Source: Lachnospiraceae bacterium
GTDB lineage: Bacteria > Bacillota > Clostridia > Lachnospirales > Lachnospiraceae
Reading direction: 5' to 3'
Assembly (NCBI GenBank): GCA_017539565.1
Contig: JAFYCS010000036.1
Coordinates: 62,001-126,000 of the forward strand
DNA: 64,000 nucleotides
Under the pieces are notes generated by a model. That model had not been told where the DNA came from. It ran no database searches and saw nothing but the letters and a program-made list of their open reading frames with translations. This document shows positions 26,169 to 35,175 of the stretch, piece by piece. The translations under genes and the position numbers were made by a program. How positions within the stretch are numbered: position 1 is the stretch's first letter; the number at the start of each line of letters is the position of its first letter.

Positions 26169-28406
26169 ATGATTGACAGCGTACTGTGGTACAAAAAGCC
26201 GGCAGCGTGTTTTGATGAAGCCCTGCCTGTAGGTAACGGCCGTATAGGAGGTATGGTATACGGTACGACGGAAAAAGAACACATAGGACTCAATGAGGAT
26301 TCGGTATGGTCCGGCGGGCTGAGGCATCGTATCAATCCGGATGCACGCGAAGGTCTTATAAAGGTCCGTGAACTGCTTACAGCCGGAAAGACTGATGAGG
26401 CGGAGCGGCTTGCCATGGAAACAATGGCAGGGACTCCGGAAAACAGCAGGCATTATATGCCTCTGGGCGATCTGGATATTTATTTTGATCATCACTTTGA
26501 AGAGATCGTGCATTACAGAAGAATGCTGGATATCGACGAGGCCGTGGCGGTTACAGAGTATACATACCGCGAAGTCGGGTACAGGCGGGAAGTGTTTGTA
26601 TCGGCTGCAGATGATGTGATGGTAATATATCTGAAAGCGACGGTACCCGGGAAACTTTCATGTTCGGTATGCATAGGCGGACGTGATGATTATTTTGATG
26701 ACTGCAGGCCGGATGAAAAAGGGAAGATAGTTTATACCGGCGGTACCGGTTCTGCGGACGGCATATTCTTTGCGGCTGCAGTCAATGCGGTATGCACCGG
26801 AGGCAGCAGGCGCTGCGTGGGCAACAGTATACGGATAGAAAATGCGGATGAGGCAATGATCGTGCTGGGAGCATGTACCAGCTTTTATGCCGGGGATTAT
26901 AAAGAACGGGCTGTGAAGACGGCAGAGGCAGCCCTGTCAAAGACTTATAAAGAATTAAGATCGGCACATGTGAAGGATTACAGGGCGTTATACGGACGCG
27001 TGGATCTTGATCTTAACGACAACAGTGAGGGTAACATTGACCTGCCTACTGATGAGAGGCTTAAAAAGATAGAGGAGCATCCGGATAACAAACTGATGGA
27101 GCTTTATTTCAACTTCGGACGTTATCTGATGATAAGCGGCAGCAGGCCCGGAACACAGCCCCTTAACCTGCAGGGTATATGGAATGACAGGATGTGGCCG
27201 GCATGGGGCAGTAAGTTTACCGTTAACATCAATACCGAGATGAACTACTGGCCTGCAGAGAGCTGTAATCTGGCTGAGTGTCATGAACCGCTCTTTGACC
27301 TGCTGGAGCGTGTGGCTGTGAACGGGCATACGGCAGCAAAAGAAATGTACGGTATCGATAAGGGGTATGTATGCCATCACAATACCGATATCTGGGGAGA
27401 CTGTGCACCTCAGGATAAATGGATACCCGCAACGATATGGCCCATGAGCGGGGCCTGGCTGGCTTTGCATGTATATGAGCATTATCTGTACAGCCTTGAT
27501 AAGGAATTCCTGAAGGAAAAGTATCATCTGATAAAAGGCGCTGCGGAATTCTTTACCGGATACCTGACGGAGGATGGGCAGGGAAGACTGATAACAGGTC
27601 CTTCCGTATCACCGGAGAATACATACCGCACAGCTGAAGGTGCCGAAGGACGGATGTGCATGGGACCTTCGATGGATTCACAGATACTTGACTGCCTTTT
27701 CACTGCATTCATAGACTGCAGCGGGATACTTGACACCGATCATGAGCTGGCAGCCAGGCTTAAGGAAATGCGTGAGCGCCTTCCTAAACCCGAAGTAGGC
27801 AAGTACGGACAGATCAAAGAATGGGCAGTAGACTATGATGAGGTGGAGATAGGACACCGTCATATATCGCAGCTTTTTGCGCTGCATCCGGCGCAGCTGA
27901 TAACGCCACGGAAAACGCCGGAACTGGCACAGGCAGCAAGGGCTACCCTTGAAAGACGCCTGTCCCACGGCGGCGGACATACAGGCTGGAGCCGCGCCTG
28001 GATAGCCAATATGTGGGCAAGACTTCACGATAATGAAAAGGTATACGAGAACTTAAAGAAGCTGCTGTCCGTATCTACCAATCCCAATATGTTCGATAAT
28101 CATCCGCCCTTCCAGATAGACGGAAACTTCGGAGGTACGGCAGCTATCGCGGAAGCACTGTTGCAGTGTACAGACGATGAGATAAAGCTACTGCCTGCGC
28201 TGCCTGCAGAGTGGAGCAGCGGCAGGGTAAGCGGCCTGCGTGCAAAAGGCGGATACATCATCGACATGAGCTGGAAAGACGGAAAACTGGCGGAAGCAGA
28301 GATACACGCGACAGTGACGGGAGAATGCAGGGTAAGATACAACACGGATAAGCTTATCGCTATCTCTCTGACTGCCGGGGAATCTGAAAGTATTAAAGGA
28401 GAATAA
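26169..28406 (+). CDS. Glycoside hydrolase family 95 (alpha-L-fucosidase-type)
   Basis: A 745-residue cytoplasmic enzyme (no signal peptide) matching GH95: N-terminal WYKKPAACFDEALPVGNGRIGGMVYG and LNEDSVWSGG, then the (alpha/alpha)6 barrel with NINTEMNYWPAES (Asn353, Asn355), the acid Glu483 in GPSVSPEN, HRHISQLFALHP and GWSRAWIANMWARLHD. In the family these assist hydrolysis of alpha-1,2-fucosyl (or L-galactosyl) linkages by an inverting mechanism. ATG 26169 starts the conserved block; an upstream GTG at 26097 would read through the hairpin. Cytoplasmic location implies imported oligosaccharides. Confidence 0.9.
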   Translation: MIDSVLWYKKPAACFDEALPVGNGRIGGMVYGTTEKEHIGLNEDSVWSGGLRHRINPDAREGLIKVRELLTAGKTDEAERLAMETMAGTPENSRHYMPLGDLDIYFDHHFEEIVHYRRMLDIDEAVAVTEYTYREVGYRREVFVSAADDVMVIYLKATVPGKLSCSVCIGGRDDYFDDCRPDEKGKIVYTGGTGSADGIFFAAAVNAVCTGGSRRCVGNSIRIENADEAMIVLGACTSFYAGDYKERAVKTAEAALSKTYKELRSAHVKDYRALYGRVDLDLNDNSEGNIDLPTDERLKKIEEHPDNKLMELYFNFGRYLMISGSRPGTQPLNLQGIWNDRMWPAWGSKFTVNINTEMNYWPAESCNLAECHEPLFDLLERVAVNGHTAAKEMYGIDKGYVCHHNTDIWGDCAPQDKWIPATIWPMSGAWLALHVYEHYLYSLDKEFLKEKYHLIKGAAEFFTGYLTEDGQGRLITGPSVSPENTYRTAEGAEGRMCMGPSMDSQILDCLFTAFIDCSGILDTDHELAARLKEMRERLPKPEVGKYGQIKEWAVDYDEVEIGHRHISQLFALHPAQLITPRKTPELAQAARATLERRLSHGGGHTGWSRAWIANMWARLHDNEKVYENLKKLLSVSTNPNMFDNHPPFQIDGNFGGTAAIAEALLQCTDDEIKLLPALPAEWSSGRVSGLRAKGGYIIDMSWKDGKLAEAEIHATVTGECRVRYNTDKLIAISLTAGESESIKGE

Positions 28407-28411
28407 ATCAT

Positions 28412-29140
28412 ATGAAACTGATCTTTATACGCCACGGTGATCCCAATTACAGGATCGACGGCTTAACGGAACAGGGGGTAAGGGAAGCTGAGCTTCTTGC
28501 CCCCCGCATGAAAACTATCAAAGCAGACGGTTATTTTGTTTCTCCCCTTGGCAGGGCAAAGCAGACTGCGCAGCTGGCGCTGGAAGGCAGCGGTATAGAA
28601 CCGCAGGAGCTGTGGTGGCTGCGTGAATTCAGCTATCCCGTTCGCAGACCGGATAAGCCTGATGAGGATCACGTGCCCTGGGACTGGATGCCTGCCGACT
28701 GGACAGTACTTGATAAGATGTATGAAGAGAAGCACTGGTCGGAGCACCCGGTTTTCACTGAAGCAGGGATACCTGAGTATTATGCAAAGACTACAGAGGC
28801 ATTGGACGGATTTTTGCTGGAGCATGGTTACAAAAGGGACGGACGTATGTACAGGGCAGTAAAGCCCAATAACGATACGCTGGTGTTCTTCTGCCATTTC
28901 GGACTAACATCACTGGTGCTGGCACATCTTCTGGGAATATCACCGATGATAATCTGGCAGGGCTTTATCAGTGCGCCTACATCCGTAACTACAATAGTGA
29001 GCGAGGAACGCCGCAAAGGCGAGGTGCAGTGGCGCTGCACTGCGTTTGGCGATACATCACACCTTTATGCGGCTGATACTCCCCCGGGATTTTCAGGAAG
29101 ATTCTGTGAGTGCTTTGCCAATTCTGATGAAAGGCATTAA
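28412..29140 (+). CDS. Histidine phosphatase family protein (phosphoglycerate mutase-like)
   Basis: A 242-residue protein with the RHG phosphate-binding motif at the N-terminus (LIFIRHGDPNY, His8), the typical GLTEQGVREAELLA and SPLGRAKQTA, and the second histidine in FFCHFG (about 166). An inserted Trp-rich segment (about 65-110) is unlike simple cofactor-dependent mutases. The substrate cannot be read from the sequence. It starts 5 bases after the GH95 stop, so the two are co-transcribed; dephosphorylating a sugar phosphate from the same pathway is a possible, unproven role. Confidence 0.85.
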   Translation: MKLIFIRHGDPNYRIDGLTEQGVREAELLAPRMKTIKADGYFVSPLGRAKQTAQLALEGSGIEPQELWWLREFSYPVRRPDKPDEDHVPWDWMPADWTVLDKMYEEKHWSEHPVFTEAGIPEYYAKTTEALDGFLLEHGYKRDGRMYRAVKPNNDTLVFFCHFGLTSLVLAHLLGISPMIIWQGFISAPTSVTTIVSEERRKGEVQWRCTAFGDTSHLYAADTPPGFSGRFCECFANSDERH

Positions 29141-29270
29141 GCGGATCCTTAAAGGATCAACAGTACCTGCCATGTCAAAATATAATATGCGGGTTGTCAT
29201 TTTTTAAGAAGCGGACGCTACATGCCGGATGATAGTATAACAGTGTTCATATTTCATGGGGGAAGAGTCG

Positions 29271-31016
29271 ATGAAAATGCTCTGGAGGCTTAGCCGTGAA
29301 GCCATAAGATACAAAACACTTTATATTGTGGCCATACTGTCCACGCTGCTGCTTACGGCAGTCAATCTGACTGCGCCCAAGGTGCTTGCATCAATGACAG
29401 GTATAGTGGAAGACGGCGTGACGGAAGAGGGACTTCACCGTATAGGGATCCTGACCGCGATCCTGGTGGGATTATATCTCCTGCGTATACTGTTCCGTTT
29501 CTTAAGCAATTATCTTGCGCATAAAGCGGCATGGTATCTTGTCGGGGATATGCGTACCAAAGTATATGACAAACTGGAGCGCATGCATCTGGGATTTTTC
29601 CACGATAAACAGACCGGTGATCTGATGAGCCGCGTGGTCAATGATACCAGGGATTTTGAGCTTCTCTATGCGCATATGATACCGGAGACCATCACAAATC
29701 TGGTAACCTTCACGGGAGTGCTTGCGGTGCTCCTGTTCATTAATTTCAAACTTGCACTGATCACCTGTGCACCCATTCCCCTGATACTAATATCCGGTGT
29801 TGTCTTTGCAAAGAAGGTACGTCCTTTCTTCAGGATATCACAGAAGAAAATGGGCGAGCTTAACGGCAAGCTGCAGGATAATCTTTCGGGCATACAGGAG
29901 ATACAGTCCTTCGGCCGTGAGGAGTACGAATCGGAAAAGGTAAACGAGAGTAATTTCGAGCATATACGTGCCATGCTCCAGGCCCTTAAGATAAGTGCGA
30001 TCTTCCATCCTTCGGTGGAATTCATCTCTTCCCTGGGGACGATACTGGTGGTGGGATTCGGCGGATATCTGGCATACAGGGAGGGCCTGCGTGTGGAAGA
30101 TATCGTGGCATTTTTATTGTATCTTGGACTGTTCTACGGACCTGTGACCGGTATGGCCAATCTGCTTGAGAATATGCAGCAGTCTATGGCGGGAGCGGAG
30201 CGTGTGATGATGATACTGGATACGCCCTGTGAGATAAATGATAAGGAAGATGCCGTTGATCTTAAGGATGTGAGCGGGGATATAACATTTAAGAACGTCA
30301 GCTTCTCGTACAATGATGAAGTGCCCGTGTTAAAGGATGTTTCCTTTAAATGCGAACCAGGCAAAATGCTGGCACTGGTAGGCCCCACAGGTGTGGGCAA
30401 GACTACACTTACCCAGCTTATATCCCGTTTCTATGAGCCTACTGAGGGACATATAATGATCGACGGACATGATATTTCGGATGTAACGCTTGAGAGCCTG
30501 CGCCGTAATATATCACCGGTACTGCAGGATACTTTCCTCTTTAACGGGACCATAGCGGAGAACATCGGATACGCTGTACCGGAAGCCACCCCGGAAGAGA
30601 TAGCGGAAGCGGCAAAAGCAGCCAACATACATGAGACCATCATGGCCATGCCTAACGGTTATGATACGCAGGTAGGAGAGAGAGGACTCAGGCTTTCCGG
30701 CGGACAGAAGCAGAGAGTGGCGATAGCAAGAGCCATACTGCGCCGTTCACCTATCATCATACTGGATGAAGCTACGGCCTCCGTAGATGTGGAGACCGAG
30801 CAGCAGATACAGAAAGCCATCGGACAGATAGCAGGCAAACATACCATAATCGCCATAGCCCACAGATTGTCGACCATACGCAATGCAGACAAGATACTGG
30901 TTATCGAAGAGGGGCGTATCACCGAAGAAGGTACTCACGATGAACTGGTAGCCCTTGGCGGAAGTTACGCCCGTATGAACCGCATACAGACCGCCGCCAC
31001 AGGCGGCATTGCCTGA
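29271..31016 (+). CDS. ABC exporter, fused permease and ATPase (MsbA/BmrA type)
   Basis: A 581-residue half-transporter: six membrane segments (about 15-300) and an ATPase domain with Walker A GPTGVGKTT, Q-loop SPVLQDTFLF, signature LSGGQKQR, Walker B IIILDEATA and the H-loop AHRLST. All catalytic residues are present, so it can work as a homodimer. Substrate unknown (lipids or drugs are typical). The start at 29271 follows GGGGGAAGAG; ATG 29256 sits within that RBS. A gap of 130 bases separates it from the upstream gene, with a GGATCCTTAAAGGATC palindrome but no clear promoter. Confidence 0.92.
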   Translation: MKMLWRLSREAIRYKTLYIVAILSTLLLTAVNLTAPKVLASMTGIVEDGVTEEGLHRIGILTAILVGLYLLRILFRFLSNYLAHKAAWYLVGDMRTKVYDKLERMHLGFFHDKQTGDLMSRVVNDTRDFELLYAHMIPETITNLVTFTGVLAVLLFINFKLALITCAPIPLILISGVVFAKKVRPFFRISQKKMGELNGKLQDNLSGIQEIQSFGREEYESEKVNESNFEHIRAMLQALKISAIFHPSVEFISSLGTILVVGFGGYLAYREGLRVEDIVAFLLYLGLFYGPVTGMANLLENMQQSMAGAERVMMILDTPCEINDKEDAVDLKDVSGDITFKNVSFSYNDEVPVLKDVSFKCEPGKMLALVGPTGVGKTTLTQLISRFYEPTEGHIMIDGHDISDVTLESLRRNISPVLQDTFLFNGTIAENIGYAVPEATPEEIAEAAKAANIHETIMAMPNGYDTQVGERGLRLSGGQKQRVAIARAILRRSPIIILDEATASVDVETEQQIQKAIGQIAGKHTIIAIAHRLSTIRNADKILVIEEGRITEEGTHDELVALGGSYARMNRIQTAATGGIA

Positions 31017-31021
31017 ATATA

Positions 31022-31086
31022 AAAAGCCATATCCCTATCCTTCTCACTTATGCGAAAGCCTTCCTGCATAACGGCGGGGGGCTTTT
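31022..31086 (+). terminator. Possible terminator after the ABC exporter
   Basis: AAAAGCC (31022-31028) can pair with GGCTTTT (31080-31086), enclosing a second stem TTATGC/GCATAA. The T-run is short (TTTT), so the call is tentative. Confidence 0.4.
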
Positions 31087-31096
31087 GTCATCAGGT

Positions 31097-31125
31097 TTTA
31101 CATCACTCTGCTAATATGGTAGAAT
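31097..31125 (+). promoter_or_regulatory. Promoter of the Old Yellow Enzyme operon
   Basis: TTTACA (31097-31102), a 17-base spacer ending in TGG, and TAGAAT (31120-31125): near-consensus boxes with an extended -10. Confidence 0.7.
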
Positions 31126-31161
31126 CTGGTTTGGTGAAAAAACACAATGGAGGGGGTTAGT

Positions 31162-32232
31162 ATGATCACAGCAAATGACCCGATAAGGATCAATAATACA
31201 CTTGTTAAGAACAGGCTTACCATGGCACCGACGGTCAAGTTTGACTATGCGGGTGAAGACGGTAAGGTGACGGATAAGCATATAGAGCATTACCGTGAAA
31301 GGGCACAGCACGGCTGCGGTCTGATCTGTGTTGAAGCTACGGCGGTGACTCCGGGCGGAAGGTTTGCAAAGAACCATATGGGCCTTTGGGAAGACGAACA
31401 GACAGAAGGCCATAAGGCCATAACGGCTGCCTGTCACGAATATGGTGCGGTGGTGATCATACAGCTTAATCATACAGGTATAACTGCCAATCCCCAGTGC
31501 GGTCCGGCGATAGGTCCCAGTGCGGTACCCACGCGCGATCCGGAAGTACTCTCAAAAGAAATGAGCATTGATGAGATACACGATATGCAGGAGAGTTTTG
31601 TCAGCGCGGCAGTACGTGCAAAGAACGCGGGTTATGACGGCGTACAGCTTCACGGCTGTCATGGCTATCTGATAAATCAGTTTGTTTCTAAAAAGACCAA
31701 TCTCCGACAGGATGAATACGGCGGCAGTGATGAGAATCGTGCCCGTTTCTGCGCTGAGATAATACGCAGTGTACGAAAAGAGTGCGGAGAGGATTTCATC
31801 ATTTCCGTAAGGACAACAGGTATAGAGCCGGATATAGCGACAGCGATATCGGTTGCGGAAGAATATGTAAAAGCAGGCTGTGATTATCTGCAAATATCTA
31901 CAGGGATCGAATGGGAGGATCCTTCAGCGAAGGAAGTTGAAGGCCATTATAATAAGTTCTGTTCATTGGGTGTTCATTTCCATGAGCATTTCAAAGGGCG
32001 TATACCTGTATCCTGCGTAAACGGCATCAATACGCCGGAGCAGGTCAGGTACCTGATAGAAAACGGACTTACGGATACGGTGGATCTGGGACGTGCGGTT
32101 CTGGCAGATCCCGCCTTCTGTGAAGCAGTGCTGGAGGGCGCACCGTACTCCAAGTGCTTTGACTGCCCGCGCTGCCAGTATGGCCCGATGATGCCTCATA
32201 AGTGCCCGGCATACAGTGCCATAGCAAGATAG
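31162..32232 (+). CDS. Old Yellow Enzyme family NADH:flavin oxidoreductase
   Basis: A 356-residue FMN-binding TIM-barrel protein: VKNRLTMAPTVKFDYAGEDG at the N-terminus, QLNHTGITANP, GYDGVQLHGCHGYLINQFVS (active-site His region), the DEYGGSDENRARF block, and the FMN-phosphate part near VDLGRAVLADP. It ends with a cysteine cluster, C-x2-C-x2-C-x9-C, after the barrel, reminiscent of the [4Fe-4S] site of dienoyl-CoA-reductase/BaiCD-type members but with different spacing, and lacks their C-terminal FAD/NAD domain. Likely reduces an activated C=C bond; substrate unknown. The start 31162 follows GGAGGGGG. Confidence 0.88.
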   Translation: MITANDPIRINNTLVKNRLTMAPTVKFDYAGEDGKVTDKHIEHYRERAQHGCGLICVEATAVTPGGRFAKNHMGLWEDEQTEGHKAITAACHEYGAVVIIQLNHTGITANPQCGPAIGPSAVPTRDPEVLSKEMSIDEIHDMQESFVSAAVRAKNAGYDGVQLHGCHGYLINQFVSKKTNLRQDEYGGSDENRARFCAEIIRSVRKECGEDFIISVRTTGIEPDIATAISVAEEYVKAGCDYLQISTGIEWEDPSAKEVEGHYNKFCSLGVHFHEHFKGRIPVSCVNGINTPEQVRYLIENGLTDTVDLGRAVLADPAFCEAVLEGAPYSKCFDCPRCQYGPMMPHKCPAYSAIAR

Positions 32233-32256
32233 GAATACAAAAAGGAGGAAGAACCA

Positions 32257-32610
32257 ATGATCAGAAAAAAAGAAGAATGCAAAGTTGAGTACCGTGAGAA
32301 GATGAGAGACGGTAACGGAACGGTGGAGCTTACAAGCTTTATCGCAGGGCCTGAAGAGCTTAATGATAAGGGACGCCTGTTTTCAAAGATCACATTAAAG
32401 AGCGGCTGCAGCATAGGCTTTCATATTCACGAAAATGACAGTGAGCTTTTTTATATCTTAAAAGGTACTGCAGAATACAATGATAACGGTGAGATAAAGA
32501 CCGTCAGCGCCGGAGATATTACGATCTGTCCCGCAGGTACAGGACACGGAATAGCGAATAACGGTGAAGAGACTGTTGAACTGGTAGCGGTCATAGTTTA
32601 TGCAGGCTGA
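32257..32610 (+). CDS. Cupin-domain protein
   Basis: A 117-residue single-domain cupin. The metal motif is seen in GFHIHENDSELFYILKG (two His, Glu) and the second motif in ICPAGTGHGI (His). Cupins of this size bind a metal and a small molecule or act as isomerases or dioxygenases; this one cannot be assigned further. The RBS AAGGAGG is strong. Second gene of the 31162-35077 operon, 24 bases after the flavin enzyme. Confidence 0.85.
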   Translation: MIRKKEECKVEYREKMRDGNGTVELTSFIAGPEELNDKGRLFSKITLKSGCSIGFHIHENDSELFYILKGTAEYNDNGEIKTVSAGDITICPAGTGHGIANNGEETVELVAVIVYAG

Positions 32611-32619
32611 GAGGTTGTT

Positions 32620-32853
32620 ATGGATTCATATCTTATAAAGGATACCACGCGCGAGCAGCGCGAGGCTATAGTGGCAGAATCAATAGGAAATATAAGCGGG
32701 GCCTGTGACGGATGTATGGCAGGCCTTGCCGAGATGTATCAGGATTACATCGACGGTAAGAAAGAGATCCGCGAGATAAATATGGAGTTCAGGGCGCATT
32801 ACGAATCGGGGATCGAGTTGCCCGAAAAACAGAGCTGCGGATATATGGTTTGA
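32620..32853 (+). CDS. Conserved small protein of unknown function
   Basis: A 77-residue protein starting MDSYLIKDTTREQREAIV with a short CDGC motif and INMEFRAHY. It resembles a family of small Firmicute proteins (often starting LIKDTTKEER, ending in an EINMEYR motif) that carry no established function. The CDGC pair and a later Cys could bind metal; this is speculative. It starts 9 bases after the cupin stop and 13 before the hydrolase. Confidence 0.75.
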   Translation: MDSYLIKDTTREQREAIVAESIGNISGACDGCMAGLAEMYQDYIDGKKEIREINMEFRAHYESGIELPEKQSCGYMV

Positions 32854-32866
32854 CGGAGAAACAAAA

Positions 32867-35077
32867 ATGTCGGAAGAAAAGAAGCCGGGAAAACCGAAAC
32901 GGCTGATACTTAAACCTGTTGACCTGATCAGGAGAAAAACAGAAACGCAAAGGGAATTTTTGAAAAAAGGCCGTGCGGGCGGGATGGCTGCGCTGGCCTT
33001 ACTTTCAACCCGGTTTATTTACTGGATCGTAAAAGGATACCTTCCGTTTCCTGCGGTGTTAAGTGCACCGTTGTCGCTTATACTGGTACTGATCGCATCG
33101 GAGTTATTATGCCTTGTGCTTAAGATACTGTTCGGAGGTGCAAGACGTGATAAGTCTTATTTTTTTGTCGCGGTAAGCTGTGTATGTGCAAACAATCTTA
33201 TTGGTACGCAGGGGAATCATATACCTGCCGCACTGCTCATGAGCATGGCTCTGGCACTGGCCTGTGATCTGACAGGAAGGTGTTTATGGGGCTTTATAAA
33301 AAGCAGACGTATTAAGCAGGTGTTTGCATATGCGGTGATGACATTGTCTGTTGCATATCTGGGGCTTTACGCATACTTTTTCCGCAACGACTGTTTCGGC
33401 GAAAGCCGCGTGGATTTTTACAGCACCATCACGGCGCCTGAGGGAAGCTACGCCGCCCGGACCGTAAGCGCCGCGGGCTTTGACGATTATTTAAAGAACG
33501 GCAGCCTGGAAGTCAACTCGCTTACATACGGCCCGGATGAGAGTGAAGATATCGTTACGCAGACTTATGATATGTCGGGTTATGACAGCGTGCTTGACCG
33601 CAATATAGAAGGAAAGCTAAAGAGTTTTTTCAGTGAGTATGATTTTGCGAAGGCTCCCGTAAAAGGAAAGATCTGGTATCCTGCGGGAGGATCCGGCCTG
33701 CCGGTATTGTTCTTTGTACACGGTAATCACGATGCGGGTACGCCTTCGTATCTTGGCTACGAATATCTTGGAGAGTATCTGGCGTCCAACGGTTACGTGG
33801 TGGTATCCGTGGATGAAAATATCATAAACGATCTGGGGGAAGGCAACGATAAACGTGCCATACTTCTTCTGGAAAGCATGAAGGCATTGCTTGAAGAGAA
33901 TGCCCGTGAAGGAAGCAGGATCTTCGGGCTTATAGACCCGGACAGGATAGTTATAGGCGGGCATTCCAGAGGAGGGGAGATGGCTTCGACGGCATATCTC
34001 TTTAATGATCTGGACAAGTATCCCGAAGACGGTACTTATAGCTTTGACTATCATTTTAATATCAGCGGGATAATAGCTGTTGCACCCGTGGTGGACCAGT
34101 ATATGCCGGCTAAACAGGCCGTGGAGATCAGTGATACGAATTATCTTTTACTGCACGGTTCCAATGATCAGGATGTCAGCACCATGATGGGAGAAAAGCA
34201 GTATAACAATGTACACCTGACCGGAGGGACGCAGAAACTGTACAGAAAAGCGTCAGTATACATCCTGGGAGCAAATCACGGACAGTTCAACAGCCTCTGG
34301 GGACGTTATGACGGAGAAGGTGCGATGAACGGATTTCTGAACACCTGTAACTTTATTGATGAAGCGCAGCAGAAGCTTATCGCAAAAGCATATATAAGGA
34401 CATTCTTAGACTGTGTTCTGAAGGATGACGATACTTATGTTTCACTTCTCTCAGATATGGCGCCGTACCGGGAATATCTTCCGGAGACGGTATATATAAC
34501 AGATTACACCGATTCGGATTATACAGAACTGTGCTCCTTTGAGGATACGGCGGATATCGCCAATCCTGCCGACGGAGTAAAGATCAGGTGCAGCAATATA
34601 TCTACGTGGAAGATAGTCCCTTATGAAAGAGGCAGGGGCGGAGAAGGAGAAGACCATGTCCTTTACTGTGCGTTTCAGGATGACACGGAGCCTTATGTAG
34701 ATATATCATTTGCTCCCCTGGATATCACGGAAGGCTGCATAAGCTTCAGCATAGCCGATATGAGAGAAGATACACAGGAGCTGCATACAATGTTTGAATA
34801 TACCGTAGAGCTTACGGATGCAGCCGGAGAGATGGTATCCGTGATATCGCCGGTATGTGTATATCATTCACCGGCAGTGCAGCTGTACAAGCAGGATGTT
34901 TTCTTTGGCAAGTATGAATACAAGCACCAGCTGCAGACGGTTACCGTTACCCCGCAGATGTTTGAAGCGGCCGGTTTTGATTTTTCAAGGGTGGTATCGA
35001 TGCGGATAAGCACTCAGGGAAGGAAAAAGGGCCGTATGATCATCAACGATATAGCTTATAAAAGTTTGTTGAATTAA
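32867..35077 (+). CDS. Membrane-anchored alpha/beta hydrolase
   Basis: A 736-residue protein. The N-terminus (about 35-175) has several membrane segments (LIYWIVKGYLPFPAV-type, LLCLVLKILF, YAVMTLSVAYLGLYAYF). The large following domain is an alpha/beta hydrolase: VLFFVHGNHDAG (oxyanion region), nucleophile in IGGHSRGGEMAS (about 366), LLLHGSNDQDVS (Asp region) and the C-terminal His in GANHGQFNS. A beta-rich accessory domain (about 560-736) follows. It is probably a membrane-tethered esterase or lipase-like enzyme; substrate unknown. Last gene of its operon; its stop lies within a TTGAATT palindrome. Confidence 0.8.
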   Translation: MSEEKKPGKPKRLILKPVDLIRRKTETQREFLKKGRAGGMAALALLSTRFIYWIVKGYLPFPAVLSAPLSLILVLIASELLCLVLKILFGGARRDKSYFFVAVSCVCANNLIGTQGNHIPAALLMSMALALACDLTGRCLWGFIKSRRIKQVFAYAVMTLSVAYLGLYAYFFRNDCFGESRVDFYSTITAPEGSYAARTVSAAGFDDYLKNGSLEVNSLTYGPDESEDIVTQTYDMSGYDSVLDRNIEGKLKSFFSEYDFAKAPVKGKIWYPAGGSGLPVLFFVHGNHDAGTPSYLGYEYLGEYLASNGYVVVSVDENIINDLGEGNDKRAILLLESMKALLEENAREGSRIFGLIDPDRIVIGGHSRGGEMASTAYLFNDLDKYPEDGTYSFDYHFNISGIIAVAPVVDQYMPAKQAVEISDTNYLLLHGSNDQDVSTMMGEKQYNNVHLTGGTQKLYRKASVYILGANHGQFNSLWGRYDGEGAMNGFLNTCNFIDEAQQKLIAKAYIRTFLDCVLKDDDTYVSLLSDMAPYREYLPETVYITDYTDSDYTELCSFEDTADIANPADGVKIRCSNISTWKIVPYERGRGGEGEDHVLYCAFQDDTEPYVDISFAPLDITEGCISFSIADMREDTQELHTMFEYTVELTDAAGEMVSVISPVCVYHSPAVQLYKQDVFFGKYEYKHQLQTVTVTPQMFEAAGFDFSRVVSMRISTQGRKKGRMIINDIAYKSLLN

Positions 35078-35084
35078 AATTCAA
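35069..35084 (+). promoter_or_regulatory. Perfect 16-base palindrome, putative regulator site
   Basis: TTGAATTAAAATTCAA, a perfect palindrome built from the same TTGAATT half-sites that flank the next promoter. It covers the stop codon of the hydrolase gene and ends 9 bases before the -35 box. Confidence 0.55.
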
Positions 35085-35092
35085 TAAAAGTG

Positions 35093-35153
35093 TTGACAGG
35101 ATCCTCTTGTCGAGTTATATTGAATTCACAATCAATGAATACAAATTCAATAT
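35093..35153 (+). promoter_or_regulatory. Consensus promoter with inverted-repeat operator (TetR-type)
   Basis: TTGACA (35093-35098), a 17-base spacer and TATATT (35116-35121). A perfect 10-bp inverted repeat, ATATTGAATT (35117-35126) and AATTCAATAT (35144-35153), overlaps the -10 box and transcription start. A nested ATTGA/TCAAT repeat lies inside. The TetR-family gene one position downstream in the operon is the obvious candidate repressor. Confidence 0.75.
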
Positions 35154-35175
35154 AATATAAACGGAGGATAAAAAA

